Positions 36,009 to 47,734 of a DNA stretch of 64,000 nt are shown here, piece by piece. A model generated the notes under the pieces. That model did no database searches. It was not told the DNA's origin and saw nothing but the letters and a program-made list of their open reading frames with translations. Made by a program: the position numbers and the translations under genes. Location of the stretch: the NCBI GenBank assembly GCA_949825065.1, contig OX463854.1:15165112-15229111 (forward strand), written 5' to 3'. The first letter of the stretch is position 1, and each line of letters opens with the position of its first letter. Source of the stretch: Odontocerum albicorne. Lineage: Eukaryota; Arthropoda; Insecta; Trichoptera; Odontoceridae.

Positions 36009-36254
36009 CTTATTTTCCTTCACCGCTTAAATTTTCAGCCGCTGTCGATTTTAATTCTTATTCGAGTTGGAAAATGTAGGACTAAAAGCTTGAAGTTTTA
36101 TCACCCTTAGTGTGCTTTAGTATTAATCTCAATCGTAGCGCTCACAACTGATCATCATGACTCACATAACAGCCCATGACGATTTATCTTCAACTTCAAA
36201 TAAGATCGATGTATGCAAAAAATTGAAGGGTTTCTTCTAGACAATTTATCAGCG

Positions 36255-36471
36255 ACAGCCTTTAATATACCGATGGCATACCGAAGTGAAACGATCGGAG
36301 CACGCCAGCTTGTGTTTTTTCTCTCTCCCTTTTTTTAATAGAATATACATGATTTAAGTCATAGGTATTCTTATAAAAATCCTGTGTCATTCGAGAGAAG
36401 TAGTAGTTCGAACCGGCGACCTTTCGCACGGAAGTCCAGTGAGTTATCGCGCGGCCATGCACCTCATTTAA
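36255..36471 (-). repeat. tRNA-derived SINE family S3
   Basis: The minus-strand head GTGCATGGCCGCGCGATAAC is followed by B box GGTTCGAACTA. The body ATACCTATGACTTAAATCAT leads into GTGCTCCGATCGTTTCACTT and GGTATGCCATCGG. The body is shared with 46.73-46.89 kb, which lacks the head. Confidence 0.65.
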
Positions 36472-37899
36472 ACTTATTGTAGAACTATTGTAACGGATGC
36501 AACATCAACTGTACAAGAGATCATTTTGAGGTTTTGTTTCGCTTAATACTCGTATTTTAAAGAAATTAAAATGTAGGAATTGTTGAGATGTCTACTAATA
36601 TGGTATTATATGCAGATGCAAAAAAATAATCAAAAGTAATTTTAAATGTATGAATGAAAAACAAAAAAAAACTTTGAAATGTGCTCTCATAAGGTTCATG
36701 ACGCATGATCCTTACCTGCTGATTACCAATAGTAGATATTTGATTAATGTTTTAAATTTAGTCTAAATTACTAATACTCGTATGACAACACTCGTATTCG
36801 AGGGATTCATTTTGTTGTGTGGCTGATGAATATTTTTTTTACATTCACTTACGACCTTCACTGAAATATCCACATTTTTTTTTCTAATATTTGTTATCAT
36901 CTAGATCAGTTTTTGAGCTGCCAATATAACATACGATAATTAACAGGAGGGGAAATTCAACAATTTTCTAAGTATATTCTTTGCTAAGCTCATACGTTTT
37001 TTTAATACGCTATATCAATATGAAGATATACATGGAAGCTGCAAATACTCAACCGTTTATCTTATAAAAAAACTGACGTCGCTTCGCAATAAATTTCAAC
37101 AAAGCAACTAATATTTAATAATGAATCTGTTGACGCTTTCTGGGTTCCCAGAAATGTTTGTGTTTGAAATAACGTACACGTAAATATTGACATACAAAAT
37201 AACAACGCATTTCTCTCTCTCTCTCTGAATAATGACCGTGAACTCCTATATATGAAGGAGTATACGCCAGTGTCAAGTGATGAAAAACAACGCATTTAAA
37301 ATGACAAGTGATAAAAAAACAAAAAGAGTTCGAGTCTCGACAATTTTGTCTCTGACTTTTATGGCTAGTGAATGTTAAATTTTGAGTCATCCATAATTTG
37401 TATCACTATGCGAGAGATGTGGTGGGCTTACGAAATTCTCTCTCTCTATTGAAAAATAGTCTAAGAGAATTGAGAAAATCTAAACTCACTCACTCACAAT
37501 CACGCTGATGGGTTTTATCCATATAAAGATTTTTGTGCGTTGAAAAGTATGGTGTATACCGTATTTGTTTTACATCCAATGAAATAACAAATAATCCATT
37601 ATAAATTTGATATAAAACCGTTTTGTGTCTTAAGCCTTTTTATACTTTTCATTTAGTTTTGTGCAGCCGTAATTCGGTTAGTAAATAAATGCAAACGGGA
37701 AAAAATGATGTGATTTAAAAAAAAATATTCAAGTTTATTTTTTATCTAGGAAATTTTTAATCTGATTGCAGCTCATAATGAGAATTTAATGAAACCGTCT
37801 TAAATTAGCCATTGATGTTAACGACCATAATTAAATTACATTTTTATGACAAATTATTTCAATGCAAGTCCGTCTGATAAAGGCAAAGCGACATATTGA

Positions 37900-38388
37900 C
37901 AGTGGCGGACTGGCATGCAAAATAGGTCCGGGAAATCGGTAGGGCTGACCCCATTTTGATTCAATCACTTCACGCACCCTTCACATTATTACTTTTTTGC
38001 TTTTAGGTGTTTATTACATCTTGCTCAAGATATATTTTTCGCAAGACATCGTCAAGAACGATTCAAAATGCGATTGAGTTAATTAATTTCGTAATCGGTT
38101 CAGCATATATAACTTAATTTGGAAATACCTCTCGGAAGATAAATGTGCTAACGAAATGGTCAGCAAATGTTCATAACCTATAAAAACGTGTTTATGCCAA
38201 CAACTGTACCATAAGTTTAACTTCGGTAAAATATAAAAACAACACGGCGTGCGGTTTTTATATGATTTTAGTCCAGTTTCTTCGTAATCTTAGTTACTCG
38301 TAATGTTGCTGTGAATTTTGTCGTCAAGTGCAGAGTTAATAGGCACACTGGGAAATTCCCGATAGCTCGCCGGCACAGTCCGCTACTG
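37900..38388. mobile_element. Non-autonomous hAT-like element, 489 bp
   Basis: The ends are CAGTGGCGGACTGGC and the inverted CAGTCCGCTACTG. Flanking 8-mers CATATTGA (37892-37899) and CACATTGA (38389-38396) match at 7 of 8 positions, as for a hAT target duplication. No transposase. Confidence 0.75.
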
Positions 38389-38599
38389 CACATTGATGGA
38401 ATTTTTTCTATGCAGATTATATATTATTGATTCTTTTATTTTTCATTCATTTGTTATCAGCGTTATCGATTTTTATTTGTTATTATTATTTTAAACAATG
38501 ACATGTACTATACATGTATAACGCTTTTAAATAAACAATTGTCTCTGAGATAATATTTACTGAATTTATATGACGTTTCTAAGAGGAAGTAAAGCATTA

Positions 38600-39085
38600 T
38601 CACTTTTTTATCAATGATAAGTCTTACTCAACAAGCATCTTCAGAATAGTTAACGTTTTTTAATTGCTTTTAACTACAATAAAAATCTATAACACTATTT
38701 AAGAAACATTTTTTTTTAAACAACATTTATAGAATTTCTGTTAGGCAGGTACTAAATGTAAGTGAAATATTTACATAAAATACGGAAATATATAAAATAC
38801 TGTATTTATTTTATTCCACTCACTTCGAAATAGTTCATTTTTTAAATTGATTTTAAGAGCAATATTATCTACGGCGCTATTTAAGAAACTTAAAGAACAT
38901 TTAAAAAAATTCTGTGCTTATAAGCGCAGATCACACATTGATGTAAAACGCAGAAATAATTAAAAATGCATTATTTATTTTATTCCACTCACTTTGTGAC
39001 CAATGACCGGTTTCACTCAACAAGTATCTTCATAATAGTCAATGTTGAGTAAAACTGGTCAGTGGTCAAAAAGTAAGTGAAATAG
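38600..39085. repeat. Degenerate tandem and inverted repeats
   Basis: Three imperfect units share TATTTAAGAAAC and TTATTTTATTCCACTCACTT blocks (about 38600, 38800, 38970). The last unit is followed by its own inverted copy: ACCAATGACCGGTTTCACTC versus GAGTAAAACTGGTCAGTGGT. It looks like a foldback element that was duplicated. Confidence 0.6.
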
Positions 39086-39359
39086 TATTACATAAACCAT
39101 TTTATTTACCTTTCTGTATTATAGAGCTCTACCAAGAATGATTTGACGTTTTTGGGATAATAGTTCAGTGGTTTCCTATTGCTTTCTGTGCCGTAGTGCT
39201 AGTCATTCAAGTTTTTCCAAATATGCATGTAGTAGTCTGAATAGGAACCACGCCGATGTCATTCACCTTCAGTCTCGTAGTTACTGCTGCCCTCTACCAG
39301 GGATATTTATCGACGGAAGGCGAGCATAGAAATGTATCTTTTGAGATGAATGGTCCAAA

Positions 39360-39490
39360 TGAAGATGTTAACATGATCCTCTTTACAAGCTGCATTTAAC
39401 ATGACCCAGAACCGAGAAGGGTGGAAACAGGTAGCGCACCAAGTTCGAGACATAGCAGAGGACCTCGTGCATTTTTTCAGTCTCCTTTTT
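39360..39490 (+). mobile_element. LINE family C, 3' coding fragment
   Basis: Reads AAFNMTQNREGWKQVAHQVR, the same C-terminal block as 32.5 and 52.9 kb. It is cut off at a junction with a family B copy in the opposite orientation. Confidence 0.65.
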
Positions 39491-39499
39491 GAACTTTTT

Positions 39500-39960
39500 T
39501 TTCCATCATACATACATACCATCTCGCCAAGCGCAAGACTTTCTTATCGCGACACACATCTTTCGCCTCTTATAAATCCATACACTATCCAATATAAACT
39601 CCTACGATTTCTCTGACTTTTTAGGTTTCCTTATATTACTTTACATTTCATTTTTTCGAATTATCATTCACTTGATCCAATTATACTTTCCTTGGTCTTC
39701 CTCTACCCCGCCTTCCACTCATATTTGCACTATATATTTATTTTGTTGGTACTTTTTATTAATTCGTTCCCTGCTCCCAAACCATCTCAGAGAGCTCTTA
39801 TTCATTACTCAACACATCAGCCTTTAGTTCACATTAATCCCAAATAGCTTAATTCCGTATTCTGTCATACATTGTCCCTCCATATATTATTTTAAGTGCC
39901 TCATTTCTACAGCATTTACTCCTCTCTTATTTTACTTTCTTTTCTTTATAGCTTCTCTAA
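39500..39960 (-). mobile_element. LINE family B, 3' part
   Basis: Begins with the inverted 3' end CATACATACATACCATCTCG and continues through AGACTTTCTTATCGCGACAC, CACTTGATCCAATTATACTT and CCTTGGTCTTCCTCTACC. Decayed; opposite strand to the adjoining family C fragment. Confidence 0.7.
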
Positions 39961-40042
39961 TTCATGTTGAGAGTTGCATCTAAATTGCAAAGTTAAATCC
40001 CAAGCTCAGCGATTGGAGAAGTGTCTCAAAAATAATTCCGCT

Positions 40043-40165
40043 TGAATTATATTGTATTAGACTTCCATATTGTATACAGTACAACCTGACGGGCTTATTG
40101 CTAGGTGGTTATCTCTTCCAACCAACCAGAACGATGTTTATGAGGCCTTAAGTGAAATTAAGACG
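40043..40165 (-). repeat. SINE S1 3' portion
   Basis: Contains GTACAACCTGACGGGCTTAT, then ATCTCTTCCAACCAACCAGA and GAGGCCTTAAGTGAAATT. This is the S1 tail without its tRNA head. Confidence 0.65.
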
Positions 40166-42039
40166 AATGATTAAAAGAAAAACGATGTATGCAGATGCAA
40201 AGAAGTACCCAATCTGCCGCCGTCTTCCTATTCTTGCATTCAGCTTATTTTATTTTTTGTAATATTTTCAATCTTTCAATAATAGCACGTTTGATCCCCA
40301 AGAAGGTCATTGAAGATAACTAGTCGACTCTGTAAACGGTACTTTATAAATTGTCCTTTTAATATTTTTTTCATCGTCTTTTCGAGGCAGTTTGTGTAAA
40401 GTTTTCTTTGTTATTGAAAATGTTTTCTCAAAATACGGGTTTGTTATGTTTTTAAAAATTAACCGTATTTTTGAGAACTTGTGCTGATTCAAAGCATTGC
40501 ATCGAGAACTCATTTATTTGAATGGATAATTGAAAGTTACCTGCCCTTTTTAATAAACAATGGTGCCAATTGAAATATGTAATGGTACATCCGCAATAAA
40601 CTATCAATTGGCAATCAAAATCAATATCATATTCGATAACACTTGATATCGTAAGCGTATGTGTGTTAATTGGCATATTTTCTATAATTTGCTCTTAAGA
40701 AGTAATGAAACGTATCGAGCATCAAGTTTTAATTAAATTTTCAGAGCCGCCTTAAGACGCTCGAAAGCATTCAATTGCTTTCGAGTAATAATTACATAGT
40801 CGTTACAATGATTCATATTAAAGCTTTGACAAGGGTGACAGATCTATTACATGTCCGGAAAATCATTTCGTTTTATGGGTCAAATCCAAATTCAAAATTG
40901 CGCCAAATGTTTATAGGCGGTAGTTTTCGATATTTTTTTTTTGTAATTCAGTAATCTTTCGTGTCGTAAAACGCAGGTTAATCTCGATCAAAGCCTTGAT
41001 TTGGTTGTCATCAGATATAATCGGCCTTTTAAAATGAACACCGACTCATATTCCCATGACTGATTTTTTAAACCCACTTGCTTATTGTATCATCGCCATA
41101 TTTTTTACATACTCGTATCAGTTTCTTTTTGTGTCCCATTTTTTCCTTTGCGGTAAAAATAAAAGGACCAAAAAACAACTAATTGTGTTCCATCTTCAAA
41201 ATGACGCCGTGGAAAATCTTTCAAGCAATTCGGATAAACTATGACCGAAAAAATGCCTTAAAATATTAATTTTTGTAATAATATACATTCAGCACGTTTT
41301 GTACGAAGTTAGCTACGAAATTTAATCCTAACTACATCTATCCGAGAAACACGAAACTACTTTCGCATAACATTTGTAAAGTCCATAGACCATGGACCGT
41401 GTGAGTACCTAACATATAGAGTAGTTTAATTGACACACCTGAGGAGGACACAATGTGAGTTGAAATACGCCTAATGATGTGTTAATAGATGTAGTGGAAG
41501 TAAAGAAAGTCATGTATTTAATTTAATTTCGGAAAAAAAACTACGAGTACTTTAAAAACCAAAAAAAAAAGAGGCCAGTATAATAAATTTGTTAACCATA
41601 AAGGTTTGACAAAATAACTATTCTTATGTTTAAGGCTGTGAAATTTAATAAAAGGAGAAAAAAAAGGGAATTATTTATAAGACTCATATATTATACTCGT
41701 ACATGGTTCTGTAGACTTTATTGGTAGACTAATAAATTTTTTCTACTAGTTTTTTTTTATATATCTGTGACTTAACCAGCATATCAAATTAAAAGTGAAA
41801 CCTGTGCTTTTTCTCCGACATGATTAACATGTTTTCTACGAGTACTTGCTTTGTCTCCTGATGTTAACATTGCATATTGCATTCCAGGGATCATATAAAG
41901 TGCATCAAAATTGATTCAGTATTCCATAACTTTAGCTTTTTATAAGAAAATAATAGATTTAACTTCTAAATTAAAAATCTTAATTTTCGGTGAATTGATT
42001 TTTTTTTTCAAAATATGTCAAATGACACCATTTTGATGA

Positions 42040-42440
42040 CTTCCGTGACTTGATTGGTTAGACGCTTGTATTACATCCGGGAGTTTCAGGTTCGATTCCC
42101 AATTTATTAAAAAAATGGTCCATGTGTTTACGCAACTGGACTATCCTTAACAATTGCCCTTCCAGCCGAGGAGTGCAGGGATGGGCGGACAGGAGTCGTC
42201 GGAGACTATCACGAAAGTCACGATGCTCAGTCATGAGCTCCACGAAAGTATGGATGGTCTGGTTTAAAAGTTTTCCTGGTAAAAATACTAGCACGCGCAC
42301 AAACGTGTTGCCTGTCCACGTGTGGTAGTTATTCAAATGTAACATATGGTAGTGAGTTACAAGTCTCCAATGGTTCTTAACCCGATGACTCGATTATTGG
42401 GTCTGAATACAATGGTGTTTCCAGGCTACGCTCTTTTTTC
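42040..42440 (+). repeat. SINE family S2, longest copy
   Basis: tRNA-like head: A box TGACTTGATTGG near 42046 and B box GGTTCGATTCC near 42090. The S2 core follows: AAATACTAGCACGCGCACAA, TTGCCTGTCCACGTGTGG and CAATGGTTCTTAACCCGATG. About 120 bp near 42130-42260 (GGACAGGAGTCGTCGGAGAC) are absent from the other two S2 copies, so there is an insertion here or deletions elsewhere. Confidence 0.65.
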
Positions 42441-42984
42441 CTGTCAGGCTTCTGAATTTATGTTTTATTCCATTTACACTTCACGGTCAGAGTATGTTTT
42501 GTTTCATTTACGAGGTTACGGCATTAGACAAATTATATAATAAATTTAATGTGCTACGAGTTTTCCATTCTCCCGTGACGTTAGATCTTAAGTTCGTCAT
42601 ATATACTATTTTTTCACACTCGTGTGTATCGCCGTTGGAGGAGTCCCATAGGGCAGATCCTTCCGTGTCACTAAGTTACGTCACTCTCATAATAAACTAA
42701 TTTTCTAGTGTTAATCATGCTGGATGCGGACATACGAGTATTTTACCCCCATAACAGCGTGGGTGGGGTGGGAATGAACTGAGTATATATTATTGAATGT
42801 ACATTAATACCACTTCGATTGCTGATGTTTTAATGGAGAAAGTATTTTTGGAATTCCTCACGGAATTTTATTAAACTTTAATCATTTTCTTGAGTCATAT
42901 TTATATATTGAGTTTTAAACAAGGAATTCCATTATTTGAATATGTTATATCTAACATTTTGAGAAAAACTATATTTACTACAAC

Positions 42985-43203
42985 TAAAACCGGATTACTA
43001 AGGGCTCTAGATATAAATTCAACAATCTACCCTTTTGAAACCATGGTTAAATGTAATAAGAATGAAACGAAATGGAAGTGTCTGTCATGTGTCGTTTACG
43101 GGTGGACATGGACGGGCCACTGCGTGGTAGCTAGTCACCTTTACAGAATGAGTATTGAGGAGAATCCCGGCTGTGAGTGTGATCTGGATGATGACACTAT
43201 ATA
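42985..43203 (+). mobile_element. LINE C-terminal fragment with Cys/His knuckle, cut by mariner
   Basis: An open frame from before 42985 runs through TGHCVVASHLYRMSIEENPG and CECDLDDDTIY. This is the C-terminal zinc-knuckle-like region of an R1/I-group LINE protein. The mariner inserts at the TA after DDDTI. LINE-like reading resumes at 44319 (YVFFGYPL). Confidence 0.6.
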
Positions 43204-43376
43204 TTAGGTGTTAACATAAGTTGTGGCCGTTTTTTTCCAAATTTAAAAATGAGCACCAAAAGTAAAACAAAATGATAAAGGTTATACGTCATTAGAAAGA
43301 AAATTTTCTGCTCTACAAGATATTGTAATTGCTTTTACGCCACATATATTATTTTATTTGATTACAAGCCTTCAAA

Positions 43377-43640
43377 ATGGAATGTCAAGTAGACGAAAGT
43401 GAGCATTTTCGACACCTCCTTCTGTTCGCGTTCAATCGAAGTAATAAAGCTGCCAAAGCTGCTCGCGATATTTGCAAAGTGTACGGTGGATATGCTATGA
43501 ATGAAAGGACAGCTTGTCGATGGTTTTTGCGTTTCAAAGACGGTAATTTCGACCTGAAAGATATGGAGCATTCCGGACGACCAGTGGACTTCGATGAGGA
43601 CCGCTTAAACCATATTATTCATGAAGATCCCCTTCAAACA
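43377..43640 (+). pseudogene. Mariner transposase N-terminal fragment, left arm
   Basis: A cecropia/irritans-type mariner N-terminus with HTH and linker: KAARDICKVYGGYAMNERTA, WFLRFKDGNFDLKDME, RPVDFDEDRL. It ends abruptly at the palindrome centre after HEDPLQT. Beyond that the plus-strand reading is antisense of the other arm. Confidence 0.75.
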
Positions 43641-44140
43641 TTTTTCATCACCATTTTCAAACCATTTTTCATTACCAGTAATGATGTGGTAAAGAAACCT
43701 TTGCCTGTGACCATGCGTAACTCGATGACGCGCGAGCAAACCAGCAGAAATTGTCGAACGTTGATTTTTGTCGTTTTCACTCAAAACATGTGGAACCCAA
43801 GCGCCGAACTTCTGGACTTTTCCCATTAATTTAAGATGCCGGTATACAGTCATGTGACTACAATTCATCTGCTCAGCCAATTCTACGGTGGTTTGAAGGG
43901 GATCTTCATGAATAATATGGTTTAAGCGGTCCTCATCGAAGTCCACTGGTCGTCCGGAACGCTCCATATCTTTCATGTTGAATTTACCGTCTTTGAAACG
44001 CAAAAACCATTGACGAGCTGTCCTTTCATTCATAGCATCTTCACCGTGCACTTCGCAAATATCGCGAGCAGCTTTATTCCCTCGATTGAACGCGAACAGA
44101 AGGAGGTGTCGAAAATGTTCACTTTCGTTTACTTAACATT
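43640..44140 (-). pseudogene. Mariner transposase N-terminal part, right arm
   Basis: Same protein as the left arm but longer. The N-terminus is frameshifted near 44100. It then reads MNERTARQWFLRFKDGKF, TVELAEQMNCSHMTVYRHL and FLYHIITGNEKWF. In active relatives the first catalytic Asp lies in GDE; here it reads GNE, an Asp-to-Asn change that alone would abolish catalysis. After that the frame runs into the palindrome junction. Confidence 0.75.
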
Positions 44141-44318
44141 TCATTTAGAAGGCTTGTAATCAAGTAAAATAATATATGTAACGTAAAAGCAAACACAATA
44201 TCTTGTAGAGCAGAAAATGTTCTTTTGAATGACGTATAAGCTTTACCATTTTGTTTTACTATTGGTGCTCATTTTTAAATTGGAAAAAAACGGACACAAC
44301 TTATGTTAATACCCTATA

Positions 44319-44420
44319 CTATGTATTTTTCGGTTATCCTTTGCGAGACATACACTAAAAGCCATATCTTTAACGAGTCCAATAAATGTTGCGTTTTTTC
44401 TTTCTTCGAATAACTTTTGC
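44319..44420 (+). mobile_element. LINE C-terminal fragment, right of mariner
   Basis: Joined across the mariner to the segment ending at 43203. It reads YVFFGYPLRDIH in the expected place of the HxFW.CP block that follows the zinc-knuckle. Short and decayed. Confidence 0.4.
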
Positions 44421-44639
44421 ACTTATAGATCGATTGTTAAATTTTTGAAGCTAAATCAGTTGAAACTTGAAATTATCTAGAACTGTAATTAAAAAAAATT
44501 GGTTTTATTATTGTATATTGACTCATATAATGTCATAATGACTAATTTGGTGGCACAAATCATCCTAGTTTGGGTGGGACATATTTAAAAATAAAAATTA
44601 AACAGGATAACTAAAAAAAATCAATTGTTCTTATTTACG

Positions 44640-44830
44640 TACCGTGACCGGTGCCCATGACGTTGGCGATCATTCTTGAGAAAATGTCTCTATTTTTAGC
44701 GGCACAGAACAGTTCCTGGACTGTTTGGATACCTGTTCGTTTGCGAATGTTGCGTAACCAAAACAGGCGTCATCTACCGATTTCACGGCGACTATTAATA
44801 TTACTCATTGATATTCATTTTAAGAAGTCG
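44640..44830 (-). mobile_element. LINE 3' terminal coding fragment (RTE-like)
   Basis: The minus strand reads WLRNIRKRTGIQTVQELFCA and then RMIANVMGTGHGT ahead of a stop. This is the C-terminus of an RTE-type protein, related to 21.7-21.9 kb. Confidence 0.6.
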
Positions 44831-45394
44831 TGTTATTCTTCTCCCAATACATGACTTTGACATGCAGTATATGATATTTAAGATCTTTCGTTCTACACTT
44901 GCTTGACGCAGTATCTCGGAGTTGCGGATAGAATGATCCAAGAAATTCTGAGCATTTTCCGAAGAATCCTCATTTCTAATTTGTCTAGTTTTAACAGGCC
45001 TTCAGTTAATTTATCAACAAATTTATATAAATCAAAACTTAACCTTTTAAAAAAACGATAACTTAAGAAATAAATTTTAAAGAACTAGTTAAAAAGAGCA
45101 TTTTTCAAGGATTGTTTTGAAATAAAAAACAGTCTTCTCTTTCTGGTGATGTGCCCGTATTAAGGCGTTGCTGTGCACGTATTCAAGACTTCCATCATCT
45201 GTAACCACAACCAACATCTAGATCGGTTCCAGTACCTCACCATCAACGACTTCAAGTCCCGTTTATTTCCAGATATTTTTCAGCCAGGTGAACATGTTTC
45301 ATATCCAGTTATCGTTTCCGTTTAATTTTTCCTTTCATGTTTCTTTGAAAAAGTCTTATTTTGAGCTACGTAACATCTACTCGAATCATTCTAC

Positions 45395-45655
45395 ATACAT
45401 ATTTATCATTACACCGTAACCAATCGGGATAAGCAGAGAAGACAACGTCAGAATTTCCTATCGTGACACATATTTTTCACCTCCTCTACATCCATACTCT
45501 TTCTCACATGACTCTGACTTTTACATTTCCATCCTTCTAAATATATTCACTTGATCCAACCATAGTGTTGTTCTATAATATATTTCGCTTAACTGAGTTA
45601 TATTTGTTTGTTACCTTTTTCCATTCATTCGTTCTACAGCCCAAACCATCTTAAA
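45395..45655 (-). mobile_element. LINE family B fragment
   Basis: Inverted 3' end region CATACATATTTATCATTACA, then GGGATAAGCAGAGAAGACAA, AATTTCCTATCGTGACACAT and CACTTGATCCAACCATAG. It ends where the 49-bp satellite begins. Confidence 0.65.
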
Positions 45656-45659
45656 GTGT

Positions 45660-45982
45660 ACTTAATGGTACCCAAAACTTGGACATATCCACCCCCATTT
45701 ATCAGGATACTTAATGGTACCCAAAGCTTGGACATATCTACCCCCATTTATCACGAAACTTAATGGTACCCAAAGCTTGGACATATCTACCCCCATTTAT
45801 CACGAAACTTAATGGTACCCAAAGCTTGGACATATCTACCCCCATTTATCAGGATACTTAATGGTACCCAAAGCTTGGACATATCTACCCCTATTTATCA
45901 GGATACTTAATGATACCAAAAGCTTGGACATATCTACCCCCATTTATCAGGATACTTAATGGTACCCAAAACTTGGACATAT
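45660..45982. repeat. 49-bp tandem satellite, 6.6 units
   Basis: Units start at 45660, 45709, 45758, 45807, 45856, 45905 and 45954. The consensus begins ACTTAATGGTACCCAAAGCT and continues TGGACATATCTACCCCCATT. The copies differ at only a few positions (CAGGAT versus CACGAA ends), so the array is young. It lies exactly between two family B fragments. Confidence 0.95.
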
Positions 45983-46290
45983 ATAAATGCATAACACCAT
46001 GCAATTTCCCTGTTGGGATAGGCAGAGAGGACAGACCACCCGCATTTCCTATCTCGACACGCATCTTTCACCTCTCATTCATTCACACGCCTTCTCAGAC
46101 AACTTATACGATTCCTCTGACTTTCAACGTTTCCTTCTTTCAGAATATCATTCCCTTCTCAGAGTGATGTTCTTTATCTATGTAAACACGTCAGCCTAAA
46201 GTTCACGTTCATCCCTAATCATTATATTCCATATTCTGTCATACATTATCACCTATATATTCTTCTCAGTGCACGTATTTCCTGAAGGTA
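45983..46290 (-). mobile_element. LINE family B, 3' part
   Basis: Starts CATGCAATTTCCCTGTTGGG (inverted 3' end, lacking the usual TATGTATG tail). It continues through AGGCAGAGAGGACAGA, TATCTCGACACGCATCTTTC and CATACATTATCACCTATATA. The missing tail is replaced by the satellite. Confidence 0.65.
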
Positions 46291-46530
46291 CCCAAAAAAA
46301 CAAGGTGTCCCAGTCTGGTTCAAAAGATTCGTCTGGTAACAATACTCACACGCGCTAGATATGAGTGATTGTTGCCACCTGTCCACATGCGTTAGTATCT
46401 CAAACACGTGTGATGGCCACCTGTGAGTTTTTTACCTACTTCAGTGGCTCTTAACCCAAAGGCTAGATTACTGGGGGCGAAAATTTTATTATTTCTCGTC
46501 TATGCTCTTCAACATGGCCGAATCATCAAC
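46288..46530 (+). repeat. SINE family S2, body only
   Basis: GTGTCCCAGTCTGGTTCAAA, GATTCGTCTGGTAACAATAC, ACCTGTCCACATGCG and CAGTGGCTCTTAACCCAAAG. The tRNA head is truncated at the junction with family B. Confidence 0.6.
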
Positions 46531-46539
46531 GAAAATACC

Positions 46540-46735
46540 TAATCACTCAATTGCATATTCTGTCATATATTACTCCCCATATATTATTTTTATTGCACGC
46601 ATTTCTACAGCATTTATTCGGCTCCTTTCAGTGTTTTTCCAAGCCCATGTTTCACTCCCATTCATTTAAGTTGGTACAAAACTTCTGTTAAGAACTATTT
46701 TCTTAGTTATTTCTCTCGAATTACATAGGTATTTT
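46540..46735 (-). mobile_element. LINE family B fragment
   Basis: Matches the inner segment seen at 16.0-16.2 and 27.95-28.0 kb: TTCTGTCATATATTACTCC, GTTTTTCCAAGCCCATGTTT and AGTTGGTACAAAACTTCTGT. Confidence 0.55.
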
Positions 46736-46890
46736 TCCGCCTAGTATTTGGGGGTATACGGATACCTATGACTGCGGTCAAATCTATTGAATATCAAATA
46801 TTAAAAAAAAGGAAAAAAAAAACATGCGGTGTGCTCCGATCGTCTCACTTCAGGTATGCCATCGGATCCAGTACAGCGACGTGACACAGC
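46735..46890 (+). repeat. SINE family S3, body
   Basis: ATACCTATGACTGCGGTCAA, GTGCTCCGATCGTCTCACTT and AGGTATGCCATCGGATCC. These match the body of the minus-strand copy at 36.3 kb. The tRNA head is absent. Confidence 0.55.
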
Positions 46891-47734
46891 TCACTCACTT
46901 AAAAAAATCATGGCACAGCTTTGCTTTCCCGGTGGAATTCAGTTGAATTGACGTTGGTGTGGCGAGGGAATTATGGAGGTCCAACAACGACGATGATCAT
47001 CATCATTATTATTCGATATATTGCTTTTAATTAGATCGACAAGATCTCCTCCCTTGTGAAACACGCTCAAAACGGTTACATTTATTTTTTATCCATGATG
47101 AGTTAACTTGAAAATTGAGTGACTTAAAAAAATTTACTAAAAATAATTAATATAGCGATTTCATTCAAAATAATTAATCGGGATATTTTTTCATCAAAAG
47201 TTGTCAAAATAAACACTTCTTTAACTGATGTTAAACAGTTCAACTCGAAACTATGTAACAAGGTTATGGTGTGAACACACCTTGTTGCATCCTATAATTT
47301 CCTGTCCCCCTGGCCGAGATATGGTTACCTGGAAAACCGGTATCCTGTCGTATCTGGTCATAAACACTTCTTTTTATGTCGATTGCACCATTTTATTTCA
47401 TGTCAACTTTAACCCCATTCGCAATCATTGCTGAATGCATTCGATACAATGAACCAATAAGCAATTATGGTCGAATCAAATGTTTTCTTAATTTTATTGC
47501 TGTTTTAGTTATGTTATTTCTTTTAACTTCGACAATAAATTCGATGATTATGTCAGTGATACTGAGTCAATTTCTGTTAAAAATATCAATTAAAAACTTT
47601 ATTTTTTTACCCACTTTGCATGGATTTCTCATGTTACACAAAGACGATCTGCTTCTTGTTAGCTTCTTGTTAGGAAGAACATCATCCAGGATTCTTCTCA
47701 TACTGCTAGGTGGTGCCGAGAATATATCCACAGT

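Larger units (their letters stand above)
43204..44316. mobile_element. Palindromic composite of two mariner 5' halves
   Basis: Both outer ends are mariner inverted repeats containing TTAACATAAGTTGTG and CCGTTTTTTTCCAA. TA is found on both sides (43202-43203, 44317-44318). The left arm (to about 43638, plus strand) encodes the transposase N-terminus (MECQVDESEHFRHLL). The right arm (44316 down to about 43639, minus strand) encodes the same N-terminus and continues further to the first catalytic region. They meet in the same CCCTTCAAAC motif. No 3' half of the gene is present. Confidence 0.8.

Noticed and set aside
45660..45982. CRISPR-like array
   Set aside because: The 49-bp units are directly adjacent with no spacers, and the host is eukaryotic. 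It is a tandem satellite.
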